This document shows positions 55,807-64,000 of a stretch of DNA of 64,000 nt, piece after piece (positions within the stretch are counted from its first letter, which is position 1; every line of letters begins with the position of its first letter). The DNA is taken from positions 2,976,001 to 3,040,000 of the forward strand of contig AP028876.1 of NCBI GenBank assembly GCA_036323355.1, in the 5' to 3' direction. The notes under the pieces are model-generated. The model did no database searches, was not told where the DNA came from, and worked only from the letters and a program-made list of their open reading frames with translations. This DNA is from Gottschalkiaceae bacterium SANA. Its GTDB lineage: Bacteria; Bacillota; Clostridia; Tissierellales; GPF-1. The position numbers were made by a program, and so were the translations under genes.

Positions 55807-56652
55807 ATGGCTTTGAATAACAAAATTTTTATATTAGGCGTTGGATGTCAAAAGGGAGGGACGAGTTGGTTAAACCATTATTTACGACTTCATCCTTCTT
55901 CACAATTAGGCATCATGAAAGAGTACCATGTTTTTGATGCGCTTTATGTGCCTGAATGCAGCAATTGGTATCTCAATGCTGTGAAAAATGCAAAAACAGA
56001 TAGAAATTCAAAACTTCGTGCTCGCTTTATTGAAGACAGTCAAGCCTATTTTGATTATTTTACCCATCTACTGGAAAAAAGCGGCAAACAATTCACAGCT
56101 GACATTACGCCCTCTTATGCAGCCCTTCCGGAACATGCACTCCATGCCATTAAAGATGGCTTTGAGAAAAGGGGCGTCACAGTGAAAGTCGTCTTCTTAA
56201 TGCGAGATCCTTTTGAACGGGTTTTCTCTTATTGTCGAAAAGATATTCGAAATAGAAAACTCAGCTACAAAGAGAATCCATATTTAGAACAGGAATCCTT
56301 GCTGAAGCATTTTGCAACACGTGGGTGTGAATTTAGAACGCAGTATGAAATAACCATAAAAAAACTTGAAAATGTTTTTGACTCAAAGGATATCTTCTAT
56401 GGTTTTTATGAAACTTTGTTTACAGATGAAAGCATAAAACGATTAACGGATTTTCTGGGAGTAGATTTTTCAAAAGGCAACTATATGGAAAAAGTAAATG
56501 AGGGCCAAGCCCCGCAAAAATTCGACACCCTGGCCTATGAAAAAATTATATCCAACCACTATAGAGATACCTATCTCTTTCTTTATGATCGATTCGGTGA
56601 AAGTTTCATCAAGAATATCTGGAAATCGGCAAGGCATATTTCGAAGCTTTAA
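55807..56652 (+). CDS. PAPS-dependent sulfotransferase
   Basis: A 281-residue protein of the Sulfotransfer family. The 5'-phosphosulfate loop is GVGCQKGGTSWLNHYL (res 11-26), and the 3'-phosphate motif is VVFLMRDPFERVFSYCRKDI (~128-147). It has no signal peptide, so it acts on a cytoplasmic glycan or lipid-linked precursor. Its P-loop type (QKGGTSW) differs from that of the other two sulfotransferase genes (HKTGTT), so it is a separate lineage. It stands alone on the plus strand inside a minus-strand locus; the ribosome site is AAGAGGAG, and an extended -10 (TGTTATACT) lies near 55723-55731. Confidence 0.87.
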   Translation: MALNNKIFILGVGCQKGGTSWLNHYLRLHPSSQLGIMKEYHVFDALYVPECSNWYLNAVKNAKTDRNSKLRARFIEDSQAYFDYFTHLLEKSGKQFTADITPSYAALPEHALHAIKDGFEKRGVTVKVVFLMRDPFERVFSYCRKDIRNRKLSYKENPYLEQESLLKHFATRGCEFRTQYEITIKKLENVFDSKDIFYGFYETLFTDESIKRLTDFLGVDFSKGNYMEKVNEGQAPQKFDTLAYEKIISNHYRDTYLFLYDRFGESFIKNIWKSARHISKL

Positions 56653-56699
56653 GCATTCACCTCGAGTCGCCTTGATCTCCCCTTTTCTCTATAGTCTTA

Positions 56700-57635
56700 T
56701 CATTGGACTTTGCAACTTTCAACATCCGGAAGTTGCAAATCCCTTCCCCAAGCCGCATCTGTTTCGGGCAAAATAACATCATCAAAGCCACTTTCTGGAT
56801 ACAAGGTTAACTCACCAAAATAAATTTTTCCCTTTTCACAATACAAATCTACGCGAACAAAAGCAAAGCCTTTGGCCATGGTCTCAGCAAGAGCAAACAT
56901 TTCATCTAACTTTTCCGGCTTTGGTAAAGTAAAACCCTCTGGTGCATTCCACCCCTCCACTAAACAAGGCAAGTATTTCCACTGTCGATCAAAAAAATAG
57001 TATTGTGTTTGTCCTTTGAGTCGATCTGTACAAATCATAACGTTCTTTGCCTTCCCATTAAAACAATGAAACTTATAGTCATTCGGTAAACCGCCTGACT
57101 CGCTTTCAATCAAATCTTCGCAAATAATTCGTGGCTTGATGTTTTTGTAAGGCCATTCTCTGCCCGAATAATAATAATTTTTAGCCAACTGCTTGTCCAT
57201 TTTTTTTCCTATCTTGTCCCAATCTAAGCGCCCTTTGTCTTGGCAAACGACAACGCCACCTGAATCATGAGTACACTTAAGAACAAAGCGATTGGGTAAT
57301 TTACTGAAGTCAATCTCTTGGAAGGTCGGCCATACGCCCAATAAAGGAATCAAATACTCTTCTCCGATCAGTGCTTTAACGTGTTTTCTCACTTCATACT
57401 TATCCACCAGCTCTACATACTTGGCTTTTCTGTCATATAATTTCAGCCATTGAATCTTCTCGTTAAAGGTTTTCGGCTGCTTGATGTCCAGCTTTCTTCG
57501 CATGATCATGCGAAACTTGAATTTCAGATACCTTTCATCAGAAATATTCTTACACACCCAATAAACAAAAAATGACTTGAATGATTTTATTGGATCCACT
57601 TCAATATTAAATAATTTCTTCAATTTTTTGTACAT
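56700..57635 (-). CDS. TupA-like ATP-grasp protein
   Basis: A 311-residue protein with the TupA-type ATP-grasp pattern: FNEKIQWLKLYDR, YLIPLLGVW, FVLKCTHDSGGVVVC (glycine-rich ATP loop), RIICEDLIE, DYKFHCFNGKAK and the acidic metal-binding end FVRVDLYCEKGKIYFGELTLYPESGF. TupA is tied to teichuronopeptide (polyglutamate-polyglucuronate) synthesis in an alkaliphilic Bacillus. Here it probably forms an amide bond on the surface glycan. It resembles the partial gene at the window end. It lies 20 nt downstream of the epimerase gene. Confidence 0.85.
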   Translation of the reverse strand: MYKKLKKLFNIEVDPIKSFKSFFVYWVCKNISDERYLKFKFRMIMRRKLDIKQPKTFNEKIQWLKLYDRKAKYVELVDKYEVRKHVKALIGEEYLIPLLGVWPTFQEIDFSKLPNRFVLKCTHDSGGVVVCQDKGRLDWDKIGKKMDKQLAKNYYYSGREWPYKNIKPRIICEDLIESESGGLPNDYKFHCFNGKAKNVMICTDRLKGQTQYYFFDRQWKYLPCLVEGWNAPEGFTLPKPEKLDEMFALAETMAKGFAFVRVDLYCEKGKIYFGELTLYPESGFDDVILPETDAAWGRDLQLPDVESCKVQ

Positions 57636-57655
57636 ATAGGTCCCCTCGCTCTATT

Positions 57656-58711
57656 TTACAAGAGCCTTTGACCCTCGCTATTATCATCTCTTTGATGGTA
57701 ATCTCGATACCATTCAACAAATTTTCTTAACCCTTCTTCGATACTTGTTTGCGGCTTAAAGCCAATCGCATCTTCCAAATCTGCCACATCTGCATAAGTT
57801 CTCAAGACATCGCCAGGCTGCATCTCCATGTAGATCTTCTCAGCATCTTTACCCAATGCCAATTCCAAAGCCCTGATAAAGCTTTCCAACTTAACCGGCT
57901 GGTTATTCCCAATATTATAAATCTTATAGGGTGCTGTGCTTTCACTCAGTAAGCCAGACTCCTCGTCCCAATCAGCATTAACTTGAGGCGGCAGGTCAAG
58001 TAAGCGGACAATCCCTTCAATAATATCATCTATATAGGTGAAATCCCGTTCCATTTTGCCAAAGTTAAACACCTTAATTGCTTGCCCCTTTAAGATCCGC
58101 TGCGTAAAGGAGTAATAGGCCATATCTGGTCGGCCCCAGGGACCATATACCGTAAAGAATCGCAAGCCTGTGGTTGGAATCCCATACAAATGACTATAGC
58201 TATGAGCCATCAATTCATTGGCCTTCTTGGTGGCTGCATAGAGAGAAACCGGATGATCCACCTGGTGTTCCGTAGAAAATGGAACCACCCTATTCCCACC
58301 ATACACCGAACTGGAAGACGCATAGACCAGGTGTTTCACCGGGTAATGACGACAAGCCTCCAAGATATTGACAAAGCCAATCAAATTCGAGTCCACGTAA
58401 GCATAGGGATTTTCAATGGAATACCGCACACCCGCTTGTGCTGCAAGATTCACAACAAGCGCGGGCTTGTGACTGTCAAACAAACAGTCAATGCCTTCCT
58501 TGTCTTTCAAATCCAAGCGAAAGAAGGAGAATTTCTCATACTGCTTCAAGCACTCCACCCGCGCTTTCTTCAACTGCGGATCATAGTAGTCATTCAGATT
58601 ATCGATCCCAATTACCTCTGCTCCATCCGCAAGTAAGCGCTTTGCCAAATGGTAGCCGATAAAGCCAGCTGCACCCGTAACTAATACCTTTTGATTCTCT
58701 CCACTGCTCAT
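57656..58711 (-). CDS. NAD-dependent UDP-glucuronate 4-epimerase-like sugar epimerase
   Basis: A 351-residue extended SDR. NAD motif GAAGFIG (~13-19), the serine run ASSSSVYG and the catalytic YAATK are present, as is the DNLNDYYDPQLKKARV segment typical of UDP-glucuronate 4-epimerases (CapI/WbnF group), with FFTVYGPWGRPDMA. It would turn UDP-glucuronate, made by Ugd, into UDP-galacturonate for the glycan. Preference for UDP-glucuronate over UDP-glucose is inferred from that segment. Confidence 0.88.
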   Translation of the reverse strand: MSSGENQKVLVTGAAGFIGYHLAKRLLADGAEVIGIDNLNDYYDPQLKKARVECLKQYEKFSFFRLDLKDKEGIDCLFDSHKPALVVNLAAQAGVRYSIENPYAYVDSNLIGFVNILEACRHYPVKHLVYASSSSVYGGNRVVPFSTEHQVDHPVSLYAATKKANELMAHSYSHLYGIPTTGLRFFTVYGPWGRPDMAYYSFTQRILKGQAIKVFNFGKMERDFTYIDDIIEGIVRLLDLPPQVNADWDEESGLLSESTAPYKIYNIGNNQPVKLESFIRALELALGKDAEKIYMEMQPGDVLRTYADVADLEDAIGFKPQTSIEEGLRKFVEWYRDYHQRDDNSEGQRLL

Positions 58712-58767
58712 TGTTTACCTGCTTTCTTTTTACCTTAAAAAACCGTACCCATACATGCATAGCAAAC

Positions 58768-59736
58768 TTATGAGATCCCCTTTGCATGATGATAGGCTTT
58801 TAACATGTAATTATGCAGTTGTGGGTGGAGTAAAAACAATTGCACCCGCAACTTTTCTAAAGCAGTTTCTTGAAGCCCTACCACCGACTTTCGCTTGCTA
58901 AAAATAATACGCTTAAGTGTTTGTGCTTCATCTACCATCCCCACCTTTACACATCGATAATAAAAATCCATGGCTAATTTGTAATAGGCTTTCTCTGCCT
59001 CCTCAGCCAATCGTGGATTTTGATGATGATTCAAGAACCTCATTCGCTCTTCAAAGGCTTCAAGCTTATGAAAATCCTTGGGACTAAAGGCACCACTTGT
59101 AATACTATTCTCATTTGTATGTATATGGTTGTATTTGCAAGTCTCTAATAGAACGACCTGATCCGTCTTCAGCAAAGCCCGATATTGAAAATAGTAGTCT
59201 TCATGTATTTTTCCTGCTTGAAATCGAATGTCGGTAATCACTTCATGCCGGAACAATTTATTCCAAACAGAAGGGCTGTATTGCTTGTTCTGCATATGCA
59301 TGTATAGAGCCTCTTCATTGGACAAGACCCTGCTGCTTTCATTCCTTACCTTCTCAATACGATCATGATAAATGCTCTTTATGCCGCATTGAACAATATC
59401 AATCCCCGCCTGTTCAAACTCAACTAACAGCGTCTGATACATATCTTCATCGACCCAGTCATCGCTGTCTACAAATCCAACAAATTCTCCCTTTGCAATT
59501 TCAAGTCCCCTATTCCTGGCACAGCTTAATCCTTGATTGTTTTGATGAATCACAATTATACGCTCATCCAAGGCTTGATATGTATCGCAAATCATGCCAC
59601 TGCGATCACGCGAACCATCGTCGACTAAAATAACTTCAAGATCTTTAATCGTTTGTGCCAAAATAGACTCGATACACTTTTCCAAATATTGCTCTACGTT
59701 ATAAACTGGCACAATTACACTGATTTTCACTTGCAT
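58768..59736 (-). CDS. Family 2 glycosyltransferase
   Basis: A 322-residue GT-A enzyme: ISVIVPVYNVEQYLEKCIESIL, VILVDDGSRDRSG, NNQGLSCARNRGLE and VGFVDSDDWVDEDMY (DxD). The frame is open to a GTG at 59754, but the AAAGGAG site overlaps that stretch and serves the ATG at 59736. Its sequence resembles EpsJ-like transferases of exopolysaccharide loci. Confidence 0.9.
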   Translation of the reverse strand: MQVKISVIVPVYNVEQYLEKCIESILAQTIKDLEVILVDDGSRDRSGMICDTYQALDERIIVIHQNNQGLSCARNRGLEIAKGEFVGFVDSDDWVDEDMYQTLLVEFEQAGIDIVQCGIKSIYHDRIEKVRNESSRVLSNEEALYMHMQNKQYSPSVWNKLFRHEVITDIRFQAGKIHEDYYFQYRALLKTDQVVLLETCKYNHIHTNENSITSGAFSPKDFHKLEAFEERMRFLNHHQNPRLAEEAEKAYYKLAMDFYYRCVKVGMVDEAQTLKRIIFSKRKSVVGLQETALEKLRVQLFLLHPQLHNYMLKAYHHAKGIS

Positions 59737-59856
59737 CCCTAACTCCTTTTCCACTTAATCCTTGTGTTTACAACCTATTCTTGATTTTACTTTCAAATAA
59801 GCTACAAATATTTGAGTATAGTCATCCACGATAAGGTCCTCGAATCAAATTTGAGG

Positions 59857-61065
59857 TCACTCGTACACAAGCCCCTCATGATTTTCAATCACTGCAAGCC
59901 ATTCTTTGTAGATATCTTCTACACTTAACTCTTTTGCTCGTACCAAAGATGCTTCTTTCAGTTTTTCTTGTAACATCTTATTTGTCAGAATATCAATCAT
60001 CGCCTCTGCCAAGCCTTCCTCTTCCTTTGTCAAAACATCCTCTGCCTCATATCTGGTCCCATCACACAGCGGAACCAATATCCCAAATTCAGCGATCTCA
60101 ACTTCCTTGCAGACCCTATCCAAACAACTCGTCGGCGCCAAAATTTCCCTAGGCCCAGACTTACAGTCCGATGCAATCACTGGCAGTCCACACGCCATGG
60201 CTTCACATAAGGCATTGGGAAAACCTTCGAACATAGAAGGAAACACAAAAGCACTAGCCTTACACAAAAACCGAAAGGGATTTCGTTGAAAACCAAGCAG
60301 ATGGACAGATTCTTCAAGTCCCAACCCCATAGCCAATTCTTGCAAATAGGTGTTTAAGCCACCATCACCCAGAATCACCAATTGTGCATCTTTCACCTCT
60401 TCCTTAACCCTTTTAAATGCTCTTATCAAGTGCCATTGTGCCTTTTGCGTGGTCAAACGGCCTGCGTTGATCAAAACAGGGTGCAAAAAAATGTCTTCAT
60501 ACTCTGATTCAAGCGGCATGGACCCAAGCTTTTGAATCGCTGAAACATCATATGCATTATAAATCGACCTGACTTTTTCCGCTCGAATAGCAAAATTCTC
60601 GATCAAATCTTTTTTTATGATTTCAGATACCGCTACGACCAAATCGGCTCGATTATACCATTTTTTCATCAATTGTTTTTGCAAAGAAACATAAAAGCCA
60701 CCCACGCTCAAGGTCTTGAATATGCGTACCGAAACGATAATGCGGTCATCCGCGCGAGACAGTATGTTTACGACATTGGGTCCCTCCATAAAACTGATGG
60801 TTGCATGAATTTGGTGGGTCTTTTTTATTTGTTTGAGCCTTCGAACCCGATCAAGCAACTTCCACAATTTCTTCACTGGGTTAGCTGTTGGCTCAGAATG
60901 CAAATTGATCAGGCTTCCTCCATGATGATAATCCGGATTGGATCCATCGTATACCACCATATAGACCTCATAGTCTTTGGCCAAGGTGTATGACAAATTA
61001 GATGCCACTCGCTCAGCGCCACCATTACGTAAATTTGGTATAAGAATTGCAACTCGTTTCTTCAT
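59857..61065 (-). CDS. Family 4 glycosyltransferase
   Basis: A 402-residue GT-B enzyme. The N-terminal loop IPNLRNGGAERVASNLS, NAGRLTTQKAQWHLI, VILGDGG and the EX7E-type donor motif region FPSMFEGFPNALCEAMACGLPVIASDC are clear. The frame is open to 61104, but the ATG at 61065 lies just after the stop of the upstream ATP-grasp gene with a GAAGGCGG site. It likely adds a sugar from a nucleotide donor with retention of configuration. Confidence 0.9.
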   Translation of the reverse strand: MKKRVAILIPNLRNGGAERVASNLSYTLAKDYEVYMVVYDGSNPDYHHGGSLINLHSEPTANPVKKLWKLLDRVRRLKQIKKTHQIHATISFMEGPNVVNILSRADDRIIVSVRIFKTLSVGGFYVSLQKQLMKKWYNRADLVVAVSEIIKKDLIENFAIRAEKVRSIYNAYDVSAIQKLGSMPLESEYEDIFLHPVLINAGRLTTQKAQWHLIRAFKRVKEEVKDAQLVILGDGGLNTYLQELAMGLGLEESVHLLGFQRNPFRFLCKASAFVFPSMFEGFPNALCEAMACGLPVIASDCKSGPREILAPTSCLDRVCKEVEIAEFGILVPLCDGTRYEAEDVLTKEEEGLAEAMIDILTNKMLQEKLKEASLVRAKELSVEDIYKEWLAVIENHEGLVYE

Positions 61066-61072
61066 TCCGCCT

Positions 61073-62215
61073 TCACTGCTTGCCATCATTTTCTTTCCCT
61101 TCAATCCATTCCTTCATCAATTGCTCACAAGCCAATTCCTGTACCCAGAAGCGACCTGGCTCGAAATGAAATTTTCCATCCCTATAGCGATATACACCTG
61201 GCACACCATTCTCCATGGCAGTAATCGATGTCATTGTTTGCACAAAAATCGAAATTTCTATAATTAAATATTGACCAGAAAGCTCATCATACAAAAAATC
61301 AACCGCTATCATTTCTCTCGCATGTAAAGAGCGTTTGGTCTGCCGTGCCAATTCCAATGCAGCAAGTGGTAATTGGCTTTTTTCAACCTTCCCTGTACCC
61401 GAGGCGCGAAAATCACCTTCATTGGCATGACGGTAATAGCCAAAATAATTGTCACCCATATTAATAATCCGCAGGTCCACACCCTTACTTTCCACCATCC
61501 GCTGAAAATAAACATAGTCCTTCTGCTTCAAGTAGGACCAATAGGTTGACTTTCCTCTAGCAAAAACCTGTTTACACAGATGCCTCGCGGCTCGTTTACT
61601 GCTTATCTGTTTCACCCCAAGAGAGCCGGACCCAATACTAATTTTAGAAACAAAGGGGTATTCGCAATGCTCAACATAGGCCAATGCCTCCGCTCGATTA
61701 TGGCTAATAAAGGTTTCAATCACAGGCAGCCCCTTCTCTTTTAGCAAGTAATACTGCCTTTCCTTATTCTCGTACCACCATACATGATTGCTAGAAGGGA
61801 AACAAAGCATACCCCGCTCTTCCAAAAGCCGAATCTTTGTTTCGGCCTCCCATTGGCTGGAAGGCGTATTTAGTGTACGCCATAGTAAAAGATCAAAGCC
61901 CTTGGCTTCTTCCATAAAGTTGGAACTGTAGATATCAAGAAAACCATAGGGAATTTTATTATTCTTCAGAAAGCGTTCAAATTTTGGCCAATACATATAT
62001 ACTTCAAACGACTCGCCTAGTTCTTTAACCAAAGCAACACGCGGCTTCTTCATTCCTTGGGGCCAATCCATCAAAAGATCTGGCGCAGTCATAAGCAGTT
62101 TTCTTTCCGTCTCAACCGTATGTCTTTGTTTCTCGATAAACCGCCGATAAAAGACTTCAACAAAGGGGAGCTTGCGAACGGCATACCGAAACTGTTTGTA
62201 AAACAATTGATTCAT
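61073..62215 (-). CDS. ATP-grasp ligase (RimK/ATP-grasp superfamily)
   Basis: A 380-residue protein. ATP-grasp features are KQYYLLKEKGLPVIETFI-type segment, YPFVSKISIGSGSLGVKQI (glycine-rich loop), the central YVYFQRMVESKGVDLRIINMGDNYFGYYRH and the metal-binding end MIAVDFLYDE...YLIIEIS. It differs in sequence from the two TupA-like proteins. ATP-grasp enzymes join a carboxylate to an amine or thiol through an acyl phosphate, so an amino acid-sugar or peptide link is possible. ATG 62215 (MNQLFYKQFRY) with AGAGGAG is preferred over TTG 62245. It lies between two GT4 genes. Confidence 0.8.
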   Translation of the reverse strand: MNQLFYKQFRYAVRKLPFVEVFYRRFIEKQRHTVETERKLLMTAPDLLMDWPQGMKKPRVALVKELGESFEVYMYWPKFERFLKNNKIPYGFLDIYSSNFMEEAKGFDLLLWRTLNTPSSQWEAETKIRLLEERGMLCFPSSNHVWWYENKERQYYLLKEKGLPVIETFISHNRAEALAYVEHCEYPFVSKISIGSGSLGVKQISSKRAARHLCKQVFARGKSTYWSYLKQKDYVYFQRMVESKGVDLRIINMGDNYFGYYRHANEGDFRASGTGKVEKSQLPLAALELARQTKRSLHAREMIAVDFLYDELSGQYLIIEISIFVQTMTSITAMENGVPGVYRYRDGKFHFEPGRFWVQELACEQLMKEWIEGKENDGKQ

Positions 62216-62234
62216 TCTGAACGCTCCTCTCCAT

Positions 62235-63332
62235 TTATTCTTCAAGATAAAGGGATTCCCACTGGTTTACAATGGCGGAAAGTGAATAATTTCCAACTAC
62301 ATGCTGACGTGATTTTCTACCCATTTCTTCCCGTAACTCGAGGGGAACCGCCATCATTCGAATCATGGATGCGCTAAGCTGCTTGGAATTCGAGACCAAA
62401 AAACCATATTCTTCCTCTTTGATCAATTCTGCCACACCGCCAACATCCATGGCAACAACAGGCAATTCAGCACATGCAGCCTCCATTAACACATTGGGCA
62501 GCCCTTCCCATAAAGAGGAAAGTACGTAGCCATCTACTAAGCTTAAAAGATCTGCAATATCTTTACGAATTCCAAGAAATTCCACATACTTGCTGAGCCC
62601 ATGCTCAAGCACATAACTTTCACACAATTGACGTAGAGGACCATCCCCCGCAAGAAGCAGTCGTGCCCTTGGCTGATTCTCAACCACAAGTCGGAAATTT
62701 TCCAAAAGCCCCATAAAGTTTTTCTGGGGGTCAAAACGCCCAATCGATATCCATACAAAGTTATCAATCGAAAGGCCCAATTTTTCGCGTAGCACTTGTC
62801 GTGACTCGCCACTTCTTTTATAAAAGCCTGTTGGGTCAATCCCATTAACAATGACCCCCGCCTTTTGTGGCTTCAAGAGTTTGTCTTTCACCATACGTTC
62901 TGCAGAGATGCGGCTGTTCATAATTGACAAATCAACCAAGCCATCCGTGGTTTTTACCAACCATTCCCTTCTCTTTCCACCAAAATGAATATTGCGAATG
63001 GAAGAAATGATACGTGGGACGCCAGCCATATGGCCAACAAATCGTCCAAGGATATTTGCATGATACAAAAATGTAGACAGCAAGTCCGGTTGAAATTCGC
63101 ATAATATGCGATACAAGCGGTACGTTCCTCGGAAATAAGATATTCCTTTTGTCATATTCAAATAATAGACCTGTATCCCCAATGATTCAATCAATGCGCC
63201 CACTTCATCAAAGGGACGCATTGAAATCACAATGACTTCTATTTTCTCTCTATTGAGCATGGATAGAATTCGGTAGACTTGCATCTCGGCACCGCCAACC
63301 CTAACACTTGTAAGTAATATCGCAACCTTCAT
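62235..63332 (-). CDS. Family 4 glycosyltransferase
   Basis: A 365-residue GT-B enzyme: VRVGGAEMQVYRILSML at the N-terminus, FLYHANILGRF, SIGRFDPQKNFMGLLE, LLLAGDGPL and SSLWEGLPNVLMEAACAELPVVAMDVGG (EX7E region). It starts at ATG 63332 (MKVAILLTSVRVGG) behind TTGGAG, rather than at TTG 63353. The stop lies ~20 bases before the ATP-grasp start, in one operon. Confidence 0.9.
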   Translation of the reverse strand: MKVAILLTSVRVGGAEMQVYRILSMLNREKIEVIVISMRPFDEVGALIESLGIQVYYLNMTKGISYFRGTYRLYRILCEFQPDLLSTFLYHANILGRFVGHMAGVPRIISSIRNIHFGGKRREWLVKTTDGLVDLSIMNSRISAERMVKDKLLKPQKAGVIVNGIDPTGFYKRSGESRQVLREKLGLSIDNFVWISIGRFDPQKNFMGLLENFRLVVENQPRARLLLAGDGPLRQLCESYVLEHGLSKYVEFLGIRKDIADLLSLVDGYVLSSLWEGLPNVLMEAACAELPVVAMDVGGVAELIKEEEYGFLVSNSKQLSASMIRMMAVPLELREEMGRKSRQHVVGNYSLSAIVNQWESLYLEE

Positions 63333-63394
63333 TCTTTTCTCCAATCTCTTCAAGTGCCAACAACTTCATCCACTTATTCCGGTCTTTCATTTGC

Positions 63395-64000
63395 TTACAA
63401 CTTGATCCAACTTCCCAACAATTCATCATAATATTCGGGACTAAAACGTTCAAAGCCAGATCCAGGGTGAAAGGTTAACTCGCCAAAATAAATTCGGCCA
63501 CTCACTTCATAAAAATCGACACGCACAAAGCGAAAACCTTCCGCCAAAATTTCTGCCAAACGGATCATCGCCAAGTAATTTTTTGGTTTTTCAATGATAG
63601 CATTGCTATTCTTATAGTGACGTTCAAATGGCATCCGATTCCAATCGAGATCAAAAAAATCGACTTTCAAACCACTTGCCTGCTTTCGTTCTGAGCAGAC
63701 AAAGGAACATTTAACCTTTCCATTGAAACACATGAACTTGTAATCAGGCACAGAATCCGTATGGGGTTCAATCAAGAGCCTTTCACAAATAAGGCGCGGC
63801 TGAACATGTTTGTACTGCCACTCTCTTCCGCCGTAATAGTAGTTTCTTTTCAAGCTTCTCTTTAACTTCTTGCTTACCTTTTTTGTGTCGAAACTTTGTC
63901 TAGAGTGACAAATAAATACACCACCGGAATCATGGCTACACTTCAGTACATATTGATCTGGCAAGGCATCAAAATCGATTTGATCAAGGGCCTCATAAAC
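63395..64000 (-). CDS. TupA-like ATP-grasp protein, C-terminal part (cut by window end)
   Basis: The last ~201 residues of a second TupA-type protein. The frame is open through base 64000, so the true start is outside. It shows YVLKCSHDSGGVFIC, the YYYGGREWQYKHVQPRLICERL segment, DYKFMCFNGKVKC and the metal-binding FVRVDFYEVSGRIYFGELTFHPGSGFE. It is a clear paralogue of the protein encoded at 56700. It belongs to the same operon as the GT4 and ATP-grasp genes downstream. Confidence 0.85.
   Translation of the reverse strand, partial: VYEALDQIDFDALPDQYVLKCSHDSGGVFICHSRQSFDTKKVSKKLKRSLKRNYYYGGREWQYKHVQPRLICERLLIEPHTDSVPDYKFMCFNGKVKCSFVCSERKQASGLKVDFFDLDWNRMPFERHYKNSNAIIEKPKNYLAMIRLAEILAEGFRFVRVDFYEVSGRIYFGELTFHPGSGFERFSPEYYDELLGSWIKL

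Overview
The window reads as chromosomal DNA of a low-to-medium GC Gram-positive anaerobe, most likely a member of the Clostridia. Support: strong AGGAGG-type ribosome binding sites, consensus sigma-A promoters, many U-tract hairpin terminators, an S-layer homology (SLH) surface protein, a lipoprotein ABC binding protein and an Etf/acyl-CoA dehydrogenase pathway. I cannot name the genus. Almost every gene lies on the minus strand; only a HAD phosphatase (22999) and one sulfotransferase (55807) lie on plus. No rRNA, tRNA, CRISPR array or insertion sequence was seen.

Region 1 (1-12543) is an acyl-CoA catabolic regulon in two adjacent transcription units. MaoC hydratase, acyl-CoA dehydrogenase, EtfB and EtfA form the first. 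An SDR dehydrogenase, a KAS III/HMG-CoA-synthase-like enzyme, a complete LivHMGFK transporter, a CoA-transferase, an alpha/beta hydrolase and a TetR regulator (cut by the window edge) form the second. Both promoters carry a related 20-bp quasi-palindrome overlapping the -10 box in the same position, so the set looks like one regulon, probably under the TetR protein. The parts amount to uptake, activation and a beta-oxidation-like spiral without a classical thiolase; the substrate is unknown.

Region 2 (12628-25430) is mixed: an ABC-2 exporter pair, an NdpA-like nucleoid protein, a small membrane protein, an M20 amidohydrolase, a 1250-residue helical-repeat protein ending in a CHAT protease domain, UDP-glucose dehydrogenase, a Cof-type phosphatase and a secreted peptidoglycan-binding protein.

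Region 3 (25575-38620) is a surface locus. A sigma-A promoter and a class I cyclic-di-GMP riboswitch with an intrinsic terminator precede a secreted protein that has about 50 acidic pentapeptide repeats set inside a Cna/carboxypeptidase-regulatory-like fold. Its stop codon overlaps the start of an 1888-residue protein with tandem Ig-like repeats and three SLH domains. Upstream are a ~1145-residue protein that may be pyrophosphate-type PEP carboxykinase and an unrecognised anchored protein.

Region 4 (38748-64000) holds an AEC-type carrier and then a surface-glycan locus. CysD, CysNC and CysQ make PAPS and dispose of PAP. Three sulfotransferase genes (one with two P-loop domains), an ABC flippase-like exporter, six glycosyltransferases, a UDP-glucuronate 4-epimerase and three ATP-grasp ligases (two TupA-like) follow. 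Together with UDP-glucose dehydrogenase in region 2, these suggest a sulfated, uronic-acid-containing, possibly amide-decorated surface polymer. An AbiE-like toxin-antitoxin pair with its own promoter and operator repeats sits between the PAPS genes and the exporter.
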